Below are positions 63,460 through 64,000 of a DNA stretch of 64,000 nucleotides, one piece after another; within the stretch, counting starts at the first letter, position 1, and each line of letters starts with the position of its first letter. The stretch is from Crocosphaera sp. UHCC 0190 (lineage in GTDB: Bacteria; Cyanobacteriota; Cyanobacteriia; Cyanobacteriales; Microcystaceae). The notes under the pieces are model-generated. The model did no database searches, had not been told where the DNA came from, and saw only the letters and a list, made by a program, of their open reading frames with translations. Location of the stretch: assembly GCF_034932065.1 (NCBI RefSeq), contig NZ_JAYGHP010000009.1, positions 121,596-185,595 on the forward strand. Direction: 5' to 3'. The position numbers and the translations under genes were made by a program.

Positions 63460-64000
63460 ATGACTATTGCAGTCGGACGCGCCCCAGAGCGGGGATGGTT
63501 TGATGTCCTCGATGACTGGTTAAAGCGCGATCGCTTCGTATTCGTAGGTTGGTCTGGGTTACTATTGTTTCCCTGTGCTTACCTAGCTTTAGGAGGTTGG
63601 TTAACCGGAACCACCTTTGTCACGTCCTGGTACACCCACGGTTTAGCGAGTTCCTACCTAGAAGGTTGTAACTTTCTCACCGTTGCCGTGTCTTCTCCCG
63701 CTAATGCTTTCGGCCACTCCATTCTCTTTTTATGGGGCCCCGAAGCACAAGGAGACTTCACTCGCTGGTGTCAAATTGGCGGACTTTGGCCCTTTGTCGC
63801 CCTACACGGTGCTTTTGGACTGATTGGCTTCATGTTACGTCAGTTTGAAATTTCCCGTTTAGTCGGCATTCGCCCTTATAACGCTATTGCCTTTTCTGGC
63901 CCCATTGCGGTATTCGTCAGCGTTTTCCTGATGTACCCCTTGGGACAGTCTAGCTGGTTCTTTGCTCCCAGTTTTGGGGTAGCCGGAATTTTCCGTTTCA
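63460..64000 (+). CDS. psbD: Photosystem II D2 protein PsbD (5' part)
   Basis: 180 codons before the window ends; the full protein is about 352 residues. It starts [20 protein letters not shown] and continues [43 protein letters not shown] and [29 protein letters not shown]2 forms the photosystem II reaction-centre core with D1 and binds the second half of the pigments and quinone A. The gene has ordinary sequence. psbC usually overlaps its 3' end, beyond the edge. Confidence 0.98.
   Translation, partial: MTIAVGRAPERGWFDVLDDWLKRDRFVFVGWSGLLLFPCAYLALGGWLTGTTFVTSWYTHGLASSYLEGCNFLTVAVSSPANAFGHSILFLWGPEAQGDFTRWCQIGGLWPFVALHGAFGLIGFMLRQFEISRLVGIRPYNAIAFSGPIAVFVSVFLMYPLGQSSWFFAPSFGVAGIFRF

Noticed and set aside
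1..64000. CRISPR arrays, prophage, complete insertion sequences
   Set aside because: No regularly spaced direct repeats, integrase, capsid or transposase frames were seen.

Overview
The window is chromosomal DNA of a unicellular cyanobacterium of the Cyanothece/Crocosphaera/Rippkaea type. This rests on photosystem genes (psaD, start of psbD), a CpcT-type bilin lyase, Ycf39, a cyanobacterial RNase P RNA, the cyanobacterial ribosomal gene order, many GCGATCGC (HIP1) octamers, AT-rich spacers and several short interspersed palindromes. The genus is an inference from gene order and style, not from a search.

Layout. (1) 72-6738, minus strand: a tight four-gene operon encoding a von Willebrand A membrane protein, a large tubulin/FtsZ-like protein with a C-terminal SHOCT domain, a MotA/TolQ/ZorA-like three-helix membrane protein with a long helical tail, and a MotB/ZorB/OmpA-like partner. 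This is the best candidate for an under-described system: a proton-channel-type motor coupled to a tubulin-like GTPase. (2) 6907-11228: HEAT-repeat protein, UbiX, LapA-like protein, a small conserved protein, shikimate kinase, a membrane-anchored unknown and CpcT. (3) 11628-15520: an accessory island of exported Gln/Asn-rich proteins. It has three almost identical tandem genes carrying exact curlin-type Q-x-G-x2-N-x3-Q motifs, three further exported or anchored proteins, and a PEP-CTERM protein with degenerate copies of the same motif. (4) 15470-33523: housekeeping genes (queC, rsmB, corA, rnpB, rlmD, psaD, trpE, galE, M16 peptidase, fructosamine kinase) mixed with small cyanobacterial unknowns. 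A decayed SPFH/prohibitin gene lies at 24660-25325.

(5) 33900-51360: the ribosomal supercluster with its own promoter and a leader of about 280 nt, in the order rplC-D-W-B, rpsS, rplV, rpsC, rplP, rpmC, rpsQ, rplN-X-E, rpsH, rplF-R, rpsE, rplO, secY, adk, infA, rpmJ, rpsM, rpsK, rpoA, rplQ, truA, rplM, rpsI, rpmE, prfA. No rpsN or rpmD is present at the usual places. A perfect 19-bp stem follows secY and a second terminator follows rpmE. Some spacers carry heptanucleotide repeats.

(6) 51393-63052: VOC protein, a mobile-element end with a HepT toxin remnant, NAD kinase, Ycf39, a second vWA protein, YgfZ, a DnaJ-TPR membrane protein, a predicted outer-membrane protein, an ABC-2 permease, an ECF-type ATPase, a Coq4-like protein and a Uma2 nuclease. 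(7) 63460 to the right edge: the first 180 codons of psbD behind a leader of about 400 bp.

All assignments were made by reading motifs by eye. Start codons were moved from the longest open frame to an internal ATG where that fits the family or the ribosome binding site better.
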